Source: Flavobacterium psychrophilum
GTDB lineage: Bacteria > Bacteroidota > Bacteroidia > Flavobacteriales > Flavobacteriaceae
Assembly: GCA_945874225.1 (NCBI GenBank)
Contig: CAMCFT010000015.1
Location: 25,988 to 89,987, forward strand
DNA length: 64,000 nucleotides
Reading direction: 5' to 3'
The position numbers and the translations under genes were made by a program. Shown here in pieces: positions 1-9,083 of this stretch. The notes beneath the pieces are model-generated. The model saw only the letters and a program-made list of their open reading frames with translations. It made no database searches and was not told where the DNA came from. The stretch's first letter is position 1; every line of letters starts with the position of its first letter.

Positions 1-1
1 T

Positions 2-88
2 TCAGAACAAGGAACGCATCAGGAATTGATTGCTTTAGAAAATGGTATTTATAAAAACCTGAGCAATTTGCAGTTTAGCCATTCTTAA
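2..88 (+). CDS. ABC transporter ATP-binding protein, C-terminal end (partial)
   Basis: The window opens inside this gene; only its last 28 codons and stop are present. They read SEQGTHQELIALENGIYKNL followed by a short tail. This matches the end of the nucleotide-binding domain in fused permease/ATPase exporters of the MsbA/LmrA type, where a G-x-I-x-E-Q-G-T-H-x-E-L element follows the H-loop. The substrate cannot be told from this piece. The product would be an inner-membrane exporter. The family reading is good for so short a piece, but the exact subfamily is open. Confidence 0.7.
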   Translation, partial: SEQGTHQELIALENGIYKNLSNLQFSHS

Positions 89-93
89 TTTAT

Positions 94-443
94 GGACGCA
101 GATGACACCGATTCGCAAAAGCGAAAACGCGGATAAAAACTGATTTTTTTTGTTTATGCAAATAAAAACCTGACAGGTCTCAATTCGTTTAGTCTGTTTT
201 GGACGCAGATGACACCGATTCGCAAAAGCGAAAATGCGGATAAAAACTGACTTTGTTTGTTGTTTATGCAATTAAAAACCTATCAGGTCTCAATTCGTTT
301 AGCCTGTTTTGGACGCAGATGACAGCGATTCGCAAAAGCGAAAACGCGGGTAAAAACTGATTTTGCTTGTTGTTTATGCAATTAAAATCTGTTTTTATCT
401 GCGTCTTTACGAAGTAAATCCGTGTTATCCGTGTTCTATTTTT
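94..443. repeat. Tandem repeat array, family A (three direct copies plus one inverted variant)
   Basis: Three near-identical units begin with GGACGCAGATGACA at 94, 201 and 311, giving spacings of 107 and 110 bp. Each carries the small hairpin TTCGCAAAAGCGAA between arms rich in CGGAT. The third unit is followed, in inverted orientation at about 385-443, by a copy with the same arms but a different hairpin (TTTACTTCGTAAA). Each full unit also holds the near-palindrome ACCTGACAGGT or a variant. There is no coding potential beyond chance frames. The same arms recur at about 15.3, 21.1, 23.4 and 60.2 kb. Confidence 0.85.
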
Positions 444-449
444 TATAGA

Positions 450-1613
450 TTACTTTCCTTTTCTTCTGTTTCGTTCTGCTTTTATCATAGACAATTCGCG
501 GCTTGTTTGTCCTGCTACCGAAGTGTTTTCTTCGGCACGACGAATCAAGTAGGGCATCACGTCTTTTACGGGGCCAAATGGCAGGTATTTAGCAACATTA
601 TATCCGTTTGCCGCTAAATTAAAACTGATATTATCACTCATTCCATATAATTGACCAAACCAAATTTTATCGTCATTTGATGTTATCCCTTTTTCTTCCA
701 TCAAATCCATCAAGAAATAAGTGCTTAATTCATTATGGGTTCCTGCAAATACAGCCATTTTATTATCGACCATATATTTCACAGCAGCATCGTAATTATC
801 ATCGGTAGCTTCTTTGGAAGCACAAATTGGGGATGCATACCCTTTTTCTACAGCACGCTCATTTTCTTTTTCCATATAAGCGCCACGTACTAATTTCATT
901 CCGATGTGAAACCCTTCAGCATTTGCTTTATCGTGTAATTTTTTTAAGAAATCCAATCGATCCCAACGGTACATTTGCAAAGTATTGAAGACAATGGGTT
1001 TTAATTTATTGTATTTCTGCATCATTTGGGTAACTAAATCATCGACTGCGTCCTGCATCCAGCTTTCTTCGCTGTCAATCAAAAGGGCAACATCACTATC
1101 ATAAGAAGCTTTGCATACTTTATCAAAACGAGCCACTATTTTATTCCATTCTTCCTCTTCAGCTGGTGTTAATTTTTTTCTTAGACTAACTTGTTCATAT
1201 AAATCTATACGACCAAAACCAGAAGGTTTAAAAACGGCAAACGGAATTGCCTTTTTTTCTTTGGCAAAATCTATCAGCTTTAAGGTTTTCTCTAAAACAG
1301 CATCAAATTGTTCTTCCTCTTCTTTTCCTTCAACAGAATAATCCAAAACAGAGGAAACTCCTTTGGCAAACATTTTATCTACCACAGAAATACAATCGTC
1401 TTCATTAACACCACCACAAAAATGGTCGAAAACAGTAGCGCGGATCAAGCCTTCGACCGGTAAATTTGCCTTTATGGCAAAATTTGTGACCGCAGTTCCT
1501 ATTCTAACCAAAGGCTGATTATCAATTAATTTGAAAAGAAAATAAGCTCTATCCAGTTCGGTATCGCTTTTTAATGAAAAGGCAATTTGTGTGTTATTGA
1601 ATAAATTTTTCAT
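450..1613 (-). CDS. Proline dehydrogenase
   Basis: FAD enzyme that oxidises L-proline to pyrroline-5-carboxylate, the first step of proline breakdown to glutamate. The 387-residue protein has the beta/alpha-barrel signatures of the family: KLVRGAY at 240-246, QLYGMSD at 321-327, YLPFGPV at 343-349, and the substrate-binding RR-x-x-EN at 358-363. It is a stand-alone domain with no fused P5C dehydrogenase, as is usual in Flavobacteria. The start is the first Met (MKNLF), about 20 bp below a TATATTTG -7 box. It diverges from aroB. The 3' end abuts the family A repeat array. Confidence 0.93.
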   Translation of the reverse strand: MKNLFNNTQIAFSLKSDTELDRAYFLFKLIDNQPLVRIGTAVTNFAIKANLPVEGLIRATVFDHFCGGVNEDDCISVVDKMFAKGVSSVLDYSVEGKEEEEQFDAVLEKTLKLIDFAKEKKAIPFAVFKPSGFGRIDLYEQVSLRKKLTPAEEEEWNKIVARFDKVCKASYDSDVALLIDSEESWMQDAVDDLVTQMMQKYNKLKPIVFNTLQMYRWDRLDFLKKLHDKANAEGFHIGMKLVRGAYMEKENERAVEKGYASPICASKEATDDNYDAAVKYMVDNKMAVFAGTHNELSTYFLMDLMEEKGITSNDDKIWFGQLYGMSDNISFNLAANGYNVAKYLPFGPVKDVMPYLIRRAEENTSVAGQTSRELSMIKAERNRRKGK

Positions 1614-1632
1614 TTTTTGTTATATTTTTATA

Positions 1633-1640
1633 CAAATATA
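1633..1640 (-). promoter_or_regulatory. -7 promoter box for proline dehydrogenase
   Basis: On the minus strand TATATTTG matches the Bacteroidetes -7 consensus TAnnTTTG. No clear TTG lies at the usual -33 distance, so the promoter is only partly supported. It would give a leader of roughly 15 nt. Confidence 0.4.
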
Positions 1641-1705
1641 AAGAGAGTTTTGAATATTATTCAGTAAAAATTACCTTATTTTGCGGTTTCAATCAATAAA
1701 ATAAA

Positions 1706-2773
1706 ATGCAAACAATTCAAGCCAATAATTATCCCATTTATTTTAATGAAAAGGGATATGAAGCCTTAAATTCGTTCCTAAACGAAAGTAAATATTCGAA
1801 CTTATTTATCATTGTTGATAACAATACGAATGAGTTTTGTTTGACAAGATTCCTGCCTTTTTTGGAAACCAATCTTACAATAGAAATTGTTGAATTTGAA
1901 GCGGGAGAACCTAATAAAAATATTGAAACTTGCGTCCAAATATGGAATGTATTGACCGAACTTGGAGCTGACCGAAAAAGTCTGGTTATTAATGTAGGTG
2001 GCGGTGTTGTCACTGATTTAGGAGGTTTTGTAGCTTCTACATTCAAAAGAGGAATGGATTTCATTCACGTTCCAACCACTTTACTCTCTATGGTTGATGC
2101 TTCAGTAGGCGGAAAAACAGGAGTTGATTTAGGCAATTTGAAAAACCAGATTGGTGTTATCAATGTTCCGAAAATGGTACTTATTGACACCCAATATTTA
2201 GAAACCCTTTCTAAAAACGAGATGCGTTCCGGCCTTGCCGAAATGCTCAAACACGGATTAATTTATGACAAAGACTACTGGGAAAAATTCCTGGATTTGA
2301 AAACCATCGATTTTGCCGATTTTGATGAATTAATTCACCGTTCTGTCGAAATAAAGAATGAAATTGTCACTCAGGATCCAACCGAAAAAAATATCCGAAA
2401 AGCATTGAACTTTGGGCATACTTTAGGTCACGCGATTGAAAGTTATTTTTTAGAGCATGAAAAGAAAAAATCTTTACTACACGGTGAGGCTATTGCTATA
2501 GGAATGATATTGGAAAGTTTTATTTCGTTAGAAAAAGATTTGATCACTTTTGATGAATACCAACAAATCAAGTCAACCCTAAAAACAATTTACGATGATG
2601 TCCTTTTTGAAGAAAGCGACATAGAACCTATATTAGAATTATTGATTCATGACAAGAAAAATGAGTATGGAAACATTCAGTTTGCATTGATTGATGGTAT
2701 TGGAAAAATAAAAATCAATCAATCTGTTGAGAATGAATTAATTCTAAGGGCTTTCGAAGATTATAAATCTTAA
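1706..2773 (+). CDS. aroB: 3-dehydroquinate synthase
   Basis: Second enzyme of the shikimate pathway; it converts DAHP to 3-dehydroquinate using NAD and a divalent metal in the cytoplasm. The 355-residue length is typical. The NAD-binding glycine cluster is at 98-100 (GGG), the signature VDASVGGKTGVD at 130-141, and the metal-ligand regions are E179 (in AEMLKH), NFGHTLGH near 235-242, and LHGEA near 258-262. It stands alone rather than in an aro operon and is divergent from proline dehydrogenase across 92 bp. Confident by motif content and full length. Confidence 0.95.
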   Translation: MQTIQANNYPIYFNEKGYEALNSFLNESKYSNLFIIVDNNTNEFCLTRFLPFLETNLTIEIVEFEAGEPNKNIETCVQIWNVLTELGADRKSLVINVGGGVVTDLGGFVASTFKRGMDFIHVPTTLLSMVDASVGGKTGVDLGNLKNQIGVINVPKMVLIDTQYLETLSKNEMRSGLAEMLKHGLIYDKDYWEKFLDLKTIDFADFDELIHRSVEIKNEIVTQDPTEKNIRKALNFGHTLGHAIESYFLEHEKKKSLLHGEAIAIGMILESFISLEKDLITFDEYQQIKSTLKTIYDDVLFEESDIEPILELLIHDKKNEYGNIQFALIDGIGKIKINQSVENELILRAFEDYKS

Positions 2774-2828
2774 ATTATTTACTAAAAAGGATTGCTTTGG
2801 TATTTAATATTTTTTTACATTTGCTGCA

Positions 2829-3008
2829 ATGAAAAAAAGTCAAAACACAAGAAATTATAGTTTCCTAAAATACGAAAACAGTAGCTCTATTTTTAGAATA
2901 TTGAGACGATTTTTCACTATTAAAGATACTTTTAGTTTTGCTCTTTTTCCTTATTTAAAAGTCGAAAATGAGAAGCTACAAATAATTTTTGCAAATATTA
3001 GAGTTTGA
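2829..3008 (+). CDS. Possible small basic protein (59 aa), unrecognised
   Basis: An open frame MKKSQNTRNYSFLKYENSSS... of 59 codons lies in the 287-bp gap between aroB and the decarboxylase gene. It is rich in Lys, Arg, Phe and Ser and has no motif or signal peptide that I recognise. No promoter or conserved spacing supports it, and it may be a chance frame in AT-rich DNA. The rest of the gap shows nothing else. Confidence 0.25.
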   Translation: MKKSQNTRNYSFLKYENSSSIFRILRRFFTIKDTFSFALFPYLKVENEKLQIIFANIRV

Positions 3009-3060
3009 ATTTTAGTTAATTTATTTTTTGAATCCAATAATCTAAAATACTAAAAATCAA

Positions 3061-4458
3061 ATGAATACTAAATATTTCGACTTAATAAATCAAACTTACT
3101 ATTTCCCTCAAGAAGAATTTACTTTAAATAAAGACAACCTTGAGTTTCACAATATTGATTTGATGAAACTTGTGGAACAATACGGAACCCCTTTAAAATT
3201 TACTTATTTACCTCAAATTTCCAATAACATTAACAAGGCCAAAAACTGGTTTCGTAAGTCAATGGAAAAAAACAATTATGAGGCCAAATATTACTATTGC
3301 TATTGTACTAAAAGTTCTCATTTTGAATACGTAATGAACGAAGCGTTTAAGAACAATATTCATATTGAAACCTCTTCGGCTTTTGATATTAATATTGTTG
3401 AAAATTTGATGGCTTCGGGCAAAATTAACAAAAGCACTTATGTGATTTGTAATGGATTCAAAAGAGATCAATACATTGAGAACATTGCCCGATTGATTAA
3501 CAACGGACATAAAAATACGATTCCAATTATTGACAATTACGAAGAACTTGATATTTTACAAGACAAAATCAAAAGGAAATTCAAAATCGGAATCCGTATA
3601 GCTGCAGAGGAAGAGCCCAAATTTGAATTCTATACTTCCCGTCTTGGAATTGGTTACAAAAACATTGTTCAGTTTTATAAAAAGCAAATTCAGGATAATA
3701 AAAAACTGGAACTTAAAATGTTGCACTTTTTTATCAACACCGGTATCAATGACAATGCCTATTATTGGAACGAATTAGTAAAATGTATCAAAGTATACGT
3801 TGCGTTGAAAAAAGAATGTCCAACACTCGATGGATTGAACATAGGAGGAGGATTTCCAATCAAAAACTCTTTGGCATTTGAATACGATTACCAATATATG
3901 ATTGACGAAATTATCAATCAAATTAAGATTGCCTGTGATGAAGCCGAAGTAGATGTTCCCAATATTTTTACCGAATTTGGTTCCTATACTGTGGGCGAAA
4001 GCGGTGGTGCTATTTATCAAATTTTGTATCAAAAACAACAAAATGACAGAGAAAAATGGGATATGATTGATTCCTCTTTCATCACCACTTTACCTGATAC
4101 TTGGGCGATAAACAGACGTTTCATTATGTTAGCCATCAACCGATGGAATGATACTTATGAAAGGGTTTTGTTAGGCGGAATGACTTGTGACAGTGACGAT
4201 TATTACAATTCGGAGCAAAATATGAATGCCATCTATTTGCCAAAATACAATAAAGAGAAACCACTATATATTGGGTTTTTCAATACCGGTGCGTATCAGG
4301 AAACCATAGGCGGTTACGGAGGTTTACACCACTGCTTGATTCCTCAACCAAAACACATCTTGATTGATCGGGATGAAAACGGAATCCTGGCCACCGAAAT
4401 TTTCTCAGAACAACAAACCGCTGAGGAGGTTTTGAAAATATTAGGCTACGATAAATAA
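3061..4458 (+). CDS. Arginine decarboxylase-type PLP enzyme (fold III)
   Basis: Predicted PLP-dependent decarboxylase of the alanine-racemase-fold group, most likely converting arginine to agmatine for polyamine synthesis. The barrel domain holds the likely PLP lysine K84 (YCTKSS), the phosphate-binding loop GGGFP at 262-266, and the beta-domain Cys motif TCDSDD with C376. At 465 residues it is shorter than the classic SpeA of about 630-660, but this short type is usual in Bacteroidetes. It is followed after 85 bp by a deoxyhypusine-synthase-like gene, which supports a polyamine role. Lysine or diaminopimelate as substrate cannot be excluded from sequence alone. Confidence 0.8.
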   Translation: MNTKYFDLINQTYYFPQEEFTLNKDNLEFHNIDLMKLVEQYGTPLKFTYLPQISNNINKAKNWFRKSMEKNNYEAKYYYCYCTKSSHFEYVMNEAFKNNIHIETSSAFDINIVENLMASGKINKSTYVICNGFKRDQYIENIARLINNGHKNTIPIIDNYEELDILQDKIKRKFKIGIRIAAEEEPKFEFYTSRLGIGYKNIVQFYKKQIQDNKKLELKMLHFFINTGINDNAYYWNELVKCIKVYVALKKECPTLDGLNIGGGFPIKNSLAFEYDYQYMIDEIINQIKIACDEAEVDVPNIFTEFGSYTVGESGGAIYQILYQKQQNDREKWDMIDSSFITTLPDTWAINRRFIMLAINRWNDTYERVLLGGMTCDSDDYYNSEQNMNAIYLPKYNKEKPLYIGFFNTGAYQETIGGYGGLHHCLIPQPKHILIDRDENGILATEIFSEQQTAEEVLKILGYDK

Positions 4459-4543
4459 TAATTTAAAAGTTTTCATTGTAGTTTTCAAAAAAATATATTT
4501 TCTTTGAACAGTTAAATATTAGCTTTAAACAATAATAATAAAA

Positions 4544-5515
4544 ATGAGTAAAGGACCAATCAGTCAGTTTATTGAAAAGCATTATTTGCATTTTAATTCC
4601 GCATCCTTAGTTGATGCAGCAAAAGCTTACGAGCAACAATTAGCCAACGGGGCAAAAATGATGGTGAGTATGGCTGGTGCTATGAGCACCGCCGAAATAG
4701 GTAAAATTTTTGCGGAAATCATTCGTCAGGATAAAGTGCAAATTATTTCGTGCACCGGAGCAAATCTTGAGGAAGACATAATGAATCTGGTTGCACATTC
4801 ACATTATGAAAGAGTGCCACATTATCGAGATTTAACACCAGAAGACGAGTGGGCTTTACTGGAAAGAGGATTAAACCGTGTTACAGATACTTGTATTCCG
4901 GAACATGAAGCATTCCGTCGTTTGCAAAAACATATTTATAAAATATGGAAGGACGCTGATGATAAAGGGGAAAGATATTTTCCTCACGAGTTTATGTATA
5001 AGATGTTACTTTCGGGAGTTCTTGAAGAATATTATGAAATTGACATAAAAGATAGCTGGATGTATGCTGCAGCAAAGAAAAATTTACCTATTATTGTACC
5101 AGGATGGGAAGACAGCACGATGGGGAATATTTTTGCATCGTATGTTATAAAAGGTGATTTGAAAGCATCTACAATGAAATCCGGTATTGAGTATATGGTT
5201 TACTTATCCGATTGGTATCCAAAAAACAGCGCTAAGGGTGTTGGCTTTTTTCAAATTGGTGGAGGAATTGCAGGAGATTTTCCAATTTGTGTTGTACCTA
5301 TGTTATATCAGGATATGGAAATGCACGACATTCCTTTTTGGAGTTATTTCTGTCAGATTTCGGATTCAACAACCAGTTATGGTTCTTATTCCGGAGCTGT
5401 TCCTAATGAAAAAATTACTTGGGGAAAATTGGACATAAAAACTCCAAAATTTATTATCGAGTCGGATGCTACAATAGTAGCTCCATTAATTTTCGCTTAT
5501 TTATTAGACTTATAG
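4544..5515 (+). CDS. Deoxyhypusine synthase-like protein
   Basis: NAD-dependent aminobutyl-transfer fold. The eukaryotic and archaeal enzyme modifies eIF5A, and some bacterial relatives make homospermidine instead. The 323-residue protein keeps the active-site lysine in WGK (K295), the preceding SYSGAVPNEK loop, and the C-terminal DATIVAPLIFAYLLDL strand. Bacteria have no eIF5A, so the product is inferred to be a polyamine; the decarboxylase 85 bp upstream fits that. It is followed 9 bp later by the acidic-tailed gene, probably in one transcript. Family call firm, substrate unknown. Confidence 0.85.
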   Translation: MSKGPISQFIEKHYLHFNSASLVDAAKAYEQQLANGAKMMVSMAGAMSTAEIGKIFAEIIRQDKVQIISCTGANLEEDIMNLVAHSHYERVPHYRDLTPEDEWALLERGLNRVTDTCIPEHEAFRRLQKHIYKIWKDADDKGERYFPHEFMYKMLLSGVLEEYYEIDIKDSWMYAAAKKNLPIIVPGWEDSTMGNIFASYVIKGDLKASTMKSGIEYMVYLSDWYPKNSAKGVGFFQIGGGIAGDFPICVVPMLYQDMEMHDIPFWSYFCQISDSTTSYGSYSGAVPNEKITWGKLDIKTPKFIIESDATIVAPLIFAYLLDL

Positions 5516-5524
5516 ATCAATTTT

Positions 5525-5941
5525 ATGAAAAGAGTAATTGTTGATTATGCAAAACTTACCCACGAAATTTTAAACCTTTTGGTAGATAAATTTCCTGATG
5601 GCTATGACGACTCCAACATTATCCGTTTTAGAAATGCTCAAAACGAGTTAATAGAGGCTGTGGAAGTTAAAACTGAAGACACCATTTTTTTGGTGAAAAT
5701 CAGTACTAATCTTGCTGATAGAATAGAAAATTATGATGAAGACGATGAAATCGCAGCTGAAATTGAACCAATAGAAGAAGGACTTGATCTTGACGACGAT
5801 GATGACGATATTGATGATGGTGATAGTCTAGATAAGCCTGACTTTAAAGACGATGACGATTCTGACAATTCTGAAGACGATGACGACGATGAAGATGAAG
5901 AAAAAGATATCGCTGACGAAGATGATGAAGACGAAGAATAA
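5525..5941 (+). CDS. Conserved-looking protein with very acidic C-terminal tail
   Basis: 138 residues. The first 70 form a compact alpha/beta-looking part (MKRVIVDYAKLTHEILNLL...), and the rest from about residue 71 is almost entirely Asp/Glu with Ser, likely disordered. I do not recognise a catalytic motif. Similar flavobacterial proteins have been labelled DNA primase, which nothing here supports. It starts 9 bp after the deoxyhypusine-synthase-like gene and ends just before a strong terminator, so it is the last gene of that operon. An acidic tail could bind polyamines or basic proteins, but that is only a guess from context. Confidence 0.8.
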   Translation: MKRVIVDYAKLTHEILNLLVDKFPDGYDDSNIIRFRNAQNELIEAVEVKTEDTIFLVKISTNLADRIENYDEDDEIAAEIEPIEEGLDLDDDDDDIDDGDSLDKPDFKDDDDSDNSEDDDDDEDEEKDIADEDDEDEE

Positions 5942-5954
5942 TCTGAATATGATT

Positions 5955-5996
5955 AAAAAAAAGAGGATATCCATATAGATATCCTCTTTTTTTATT
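5955..5996. terminator. Bidirectional terminator
   Basis: A-run, then the stem AAGAGGATATC...GATATCCTCTT with a short loop, then a T-run. It sits between the convergent polyamine block (+) and ettA (-) and can end both. Confidence 0.85.
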
Positions 5997-6021
5997 TAAT
6001 GAAAAATCAGAAAATTTGATT

Positions 6022-7716
6022 TTAACTTCTAATTAATTTTCTATATTTCAATCGTTTCGGAGTTAAATCGCCACCCAAACGTTTCTTTTTATTTTCCTCA
6101 TAATCGGAGAATCCACCTTCGAAATAATACACTTCGGAGTTGCCTTCAAAAGCTAGAATGTGGGTACAAATTCTGTCCAAAAACCATCTATCGTGTGAAA
6201 TGACAACAGCGCAACCTGCAAAATTTTCCAATCCTTCTTCTAATGCTCGTAACGTATTGATATCCAAATCATTCGTTGGTTCATCTAGTAAAAGCACATT
6301 TCCTTCTTCCTTCAAAGTCATAGCAAGGTGCAAACGGTTTCTTTCACCACCTGAAAGCATCGAAACTTTCTTATTTTGGTCGCTTCCGCCAAAGTTGAAT
6401 CGGCTCAAATAAGCACGAGAATTCACTTGTCGTCCGCCCATCATAATCAATTCCTGACCATCGGCAAAATTTTCCCAAATAGATTTGTTTACATCAATAT
6501 TTGAATGCGCCTGATCTACATAAGCGATTTTCACAGTGTCACCAATTAGAAATTCTCCTGCATCTGGTTTTTCTTCACCCATAATCATTTTGAAAATGGT
6601 TGATTTACCGGCACCGTTTGGCCCAATAATCCCAACAATTCCAGCCTGTGGCAAAGTGAAATTCAAATTATCATACAATAATTTATCTCCAAAAGCTTTT
6701 GCAACATTTTTTGCTTCAATTACATTGGTTCCTAATCTTGGACCATTTGGAATATAGATTTCCAGTTTTTCGTCTAATTGTTTTTGATCTTCATTCAAGA
6801 GTTTGTCATAGTTCTGCAAACGCGCTTTTTGTTTCGTTTGACGGCCTTTCGAACCTTGACGAACCCAGTCCAACTCACGTTCCAAAGTTTTTCTGCGTTT
6901 TGAAGCTACTTTTTCTTCCAATGCCATTCGACCAGATTTTTGTTCCAACCAAGAAGAATAATTCCCTTTCCAAGGAATGCCTTCTCCTCTATCAAGTTCC
7001 AAAATCCAACCTGCAACATTATCCAAGAAGTATCTGTCGTGCGTTACAGCAATTACAGTTCCAGCATATTGTGCCAAATGTTGTTCTAACCAAAGTACAC
7101 TTTCTGCATCCAGGTGATTCGTAGGCTCATCCAAAAGCAAAACATCAGGTTGTTGCAATAACAATCGGCATAAAGCTACACGACGACGTTCTCCACCAGA
7201 CAAATTCTTGATAGGTGTATCGCCTTCAGGAGTACGCAAAGCATCCATCGCAATCTCTAACTTAGTATCGATTTCCCAAGCACCAAGAGCGTCAATTTTA
7301 TCCTGCAAAGCAGCCTGACGGTCCATTAACTTGTCCATTTTATCAGCATCTTCATAGTTTTCCGGAAGACCAAATAAATCGTTTATATCATTATATTCTT
7401 TTAAAACTGCCATTGTTTCAGCAACTCCCTCTTGAACAATTTCGAGAACTGTTTTTGTTTCGTCCAATTGTGGGTCTTGCTCCAAATATCCCACCGTATA
7501 ACCGGGTTGAAAAACTACGTCACCTTGATAATTCTTATCAACTCCTGCAATAATTTTTAAAAGAGAGGATTTTCCGGAACCATTTAATCCTAAAATCCCA
7601 ATTTTCGCACCGTAAAAGAAACTCAAATAGATGTTTTTTAGCACTGGTTTATCAGCGCCTGTATAGGTTTTACTCAATTTTTGCATTGAGAAAATTACTT
7701 TTTTATCGTCAGCCAT
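6022..7716 (-). CDS. ettA: Energy-dependent translational throttle protein (ABC-F)
   Basis: Soluble ABC-F ATPase that binds the ribosomal E site and gates entry into elongation according to energy charge. Two nucleotide-binding domains are present. The first Walker A is GLNGSGKS at 43-50 and the first signature LSGGERRRVALCR; the second half has GPNGAGKST and LSGGERNRLHLAM. They are joined by a charged linker with the family's KQKARLQNYDKLL element. The 564-residue length and the C-terminal LTPKRLKYRKL tail fit EttA rather than Uup or YbiT. It is followed downstream by a shared terminator. Confidence 0.93.
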   Translation of the reverse strand: MADDKKVIFSMQKLSKTYTGADKPVLKNIYLSFFYGAKIGILGLNGSGKSSLLKIIAGVDKNYQGDVVFQPGYTVGYLEQDPQLDETKTVLEIVQEGVAETMAVLKEYNDINDLFGLPENYEDADKMDKLMDRQAALQDKIDALGAWEIDTKLEIAMDALRTPEGDTPIKNLSGGERRRVALCRLLLQQPDVLLLDEPTNHLDAESVLWLEQHLAQYAGTVIAVTHDRYFLDNVAGWILELDRGEGIPWKGNYSSWLEQKSGRMALEEKVASKRRKTLERELDWVRQGSKGRQTKQKARLQNYDKLLNEDQKQLDEKLEIYIPNGPRLGTNVIEAKNVAKAFGDKLLYDNLNFTLPQAGIVGIIGPNGAGKSTIFKMIMGEEKPDAGEFLIGDTVKIAYVDQAHSNIDVNKSIWENFADGQELIMMGGRQVNSRAYLSRFNFGGSDQNKKVSMLSGGERNRLHLAMTLKEEGNVLLLDEPTNDLDINTLRALEEGLENFAGCAVVISHDRWFLDRICTHILAFEGNSEVYYFEGGFSDYEENKKKRLGGDLTPKRLKYRKLIRS

Positions 7717-7743
7717 TTTTATATTTTAAATTTTAAATAATTA

Positions 7744-7926
7744 TTATAGTCTTCCTTTCAATGAGCTAAAGACCCATGCATTAGCTAAAAATCCAACGCC
7801 AACTGCTGCAAATCCCCAACCTGCGACATCATCATATCTAAAAGCACCCAGGCCTATAAGCAACAAACCCATTAAAACCATTATTAAAGTTGCCCATCCC
7901 AAGACAGTGTTTTTATTCATTCCCAT
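7744..7926 (-). CDS. Small membrane protein, CAL67264-type
   Basis: A 60-residue protein with two predicted membrane segments (about 8-28 and 35-54) around the motif FRYDDVAGWGFAAVG. It resembles a short protein family found throughout Flavobacteriaceae under the name CAL67264. Its function is unknown. It sits 27 bp upstream of ettA on the same strand and may share its transcript. The third codon is also ATG (MGMNKN), so the protein may begin two residues later. Confidence 0.8.
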   Translation of the reverse strand: MGMNKNTVLGWATLIMVLMGLLLIGLGAFRYDDVAGWGFAAVGVGFLANAWVFSSLKGRL

Positions 7927-7976
7927 AACTATTGTGTATTATATTTTAGAATTGCAAATATCGTAAATTTTCACTG

Positions 7977-8981
7977 CTAATTAAATATTTTATATAGCAT
8001 TTCTCTCAATAAATCCGATTGAGACAAAGCATTAGCGCCAACTCCCTTACTTTTTACGTCAACATCACGCAAAGAAGAAACAATCTGACTAACCTTTTTC
8101 ATAGGATAGTTTTTGAGCGCCAAATCATAATCCTTTAAGAAAAAAGGATTGACTCCTAAAACTGACGCAACATTTCTAGGGTTTCGATCTTTTAATCCGT
8201 GGTATTTTAATAGTTTAATAAAAAAACCAAATACTGTGCTCGTAGTGACTACTAAAGGATTTGCTTTCTGATTATCAGAGAAATACTGTACAATTTGAAA
8301 GGCTTTCAATTGGTTTTTGGAACCTAAAGCATTTAACAATTCAAAATTATTGAAGTCCTTGCTGAAGCCAATGTTTTCCTCAATATGTTTAGGCGTTATG
8401 GTACTGCCTTTTGGCAAAATGATTTGCAGTTTTTCAAGTTCATTATTGATTTTACTCAAGTCTGTGCCAAGAAATTCTACCAGCATTGCATTAGCTTTGG
8501 GTTCAATAGAATAATTTTTACCTGATAAAACACGCTTAATCCAGTCGCCTACTTGATTATCATATAACTTTTTGCTTTCGTAAACCACGCCTATCTTGTC
8601 CAACATTTTGGTCATTTTTTTGCGTTTGTCCAAAGTTTTGTATTTATAACAAAAGACCAAAACCGTTGATGTCAATGGGTTTTCAACATAGGTTTCAAGT
8701 TTGTCAATAGTTCTTGACAAATCCTGTGCTTCTTTTACAATAACCACTTGGCGCTCCGCCATCATCGGATAACGTTTGGCAGTCGAAATAACATCTTCTA
8801 TAGAAACATCACGTCCGTACAAAACGGTTTGATTAAATCCTTTTTCGTCTTCTGACAAAATGTTTTGCTCAATATAGTCTGATAATTTGTCAATATAATA
8901 GGGTTCTTCGCCCATCAAAAAATAGATCGGTTTAATGTTGCCTGCTTTTATGTCTTTGACTATTTTTAAAACTTCATCCAT
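7977..8981 (-). CDS. holA: DNA polymerase III subunit delta
   Basis: Clamp-loader subunit that opens the beta sliding clamp during replication. The 334-residue length is normal. The N-terminal part shows the family pattern IYFLMGEEPYYIDKLSDYIE and a degenerate AAA+ fold without Walker residues, as expected for delta. The C-terminal helical collar domain contains LREMLYKIF at the very end. It is the first gene of a minus-strand run (holA, CAL67264-type, ettA) and is divergent from the HsdR_N-type gene. Confidence 0.9.
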   Translation of the reverse strand: MDEVLKIVKDIKAGNIKPIYFLMGEEPYYIDKLSDYIEQNILSEDEKGFNQTVLYGRDVSIEDVISTAKRYPMMAERQVVIVKEAQDLSRTIDKLETYVENPLTSTVLVFCYKYKTLDKRKKMTKMLDKIGVVYESKKLYDNQVGDWIKRVLSGKNYSIEPKANAMLVEFLGTDLSKINNELEKLQIILPKGSTITPKHIEENIGFSKDFNNFELLNALGSKNQLKAFQIVQYFSDNQKANPLVVTTSTVFGFFIKLLKYHGLKDRNPRNVASVLGVNPFFLKDYDLALKNYPMKKVSQIVSSLRDVDVKSKGVGANALSQSDLLREMLYKIFN

Positions 8982-9071
8982 TTTCCAAGTGTTCAGTATT
9001 CAGTCACAGTATTCAGTCGCAATGTTATAAATAACTTGAAACTTTAAACCTTAAACTTTAAACTTATTTAA

Positions 9072-9079
9072 TACTTTTG
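9072..9079 (+). promoter_or_regulatory. -7 promoter box close to the HsdR_N-type start
   Basis: TACTTTTG is a perfect match to TAnnTTTG and ends only 4 bp before the ATG at 9084, so the transcript would be leaderless or nearly so. No -33 TTG is at the right distance; upstream is a simple AAACTTTAAAC-type repeat. Confidence 0.45.
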
Positions 9080-9083
9080 CTTT

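Noticed and set aside
94..443. CRISPR-like array of direct repeats
   Set aside because: Units of 107-110 bp follow each other without unique spacers, there are only three, and no cas gene is present.
5525..5941. DNA primase label for the acidic-tailed protein
   Set aside because: No zinc finger, TOPRIM or catalytic motif of any primase is present.
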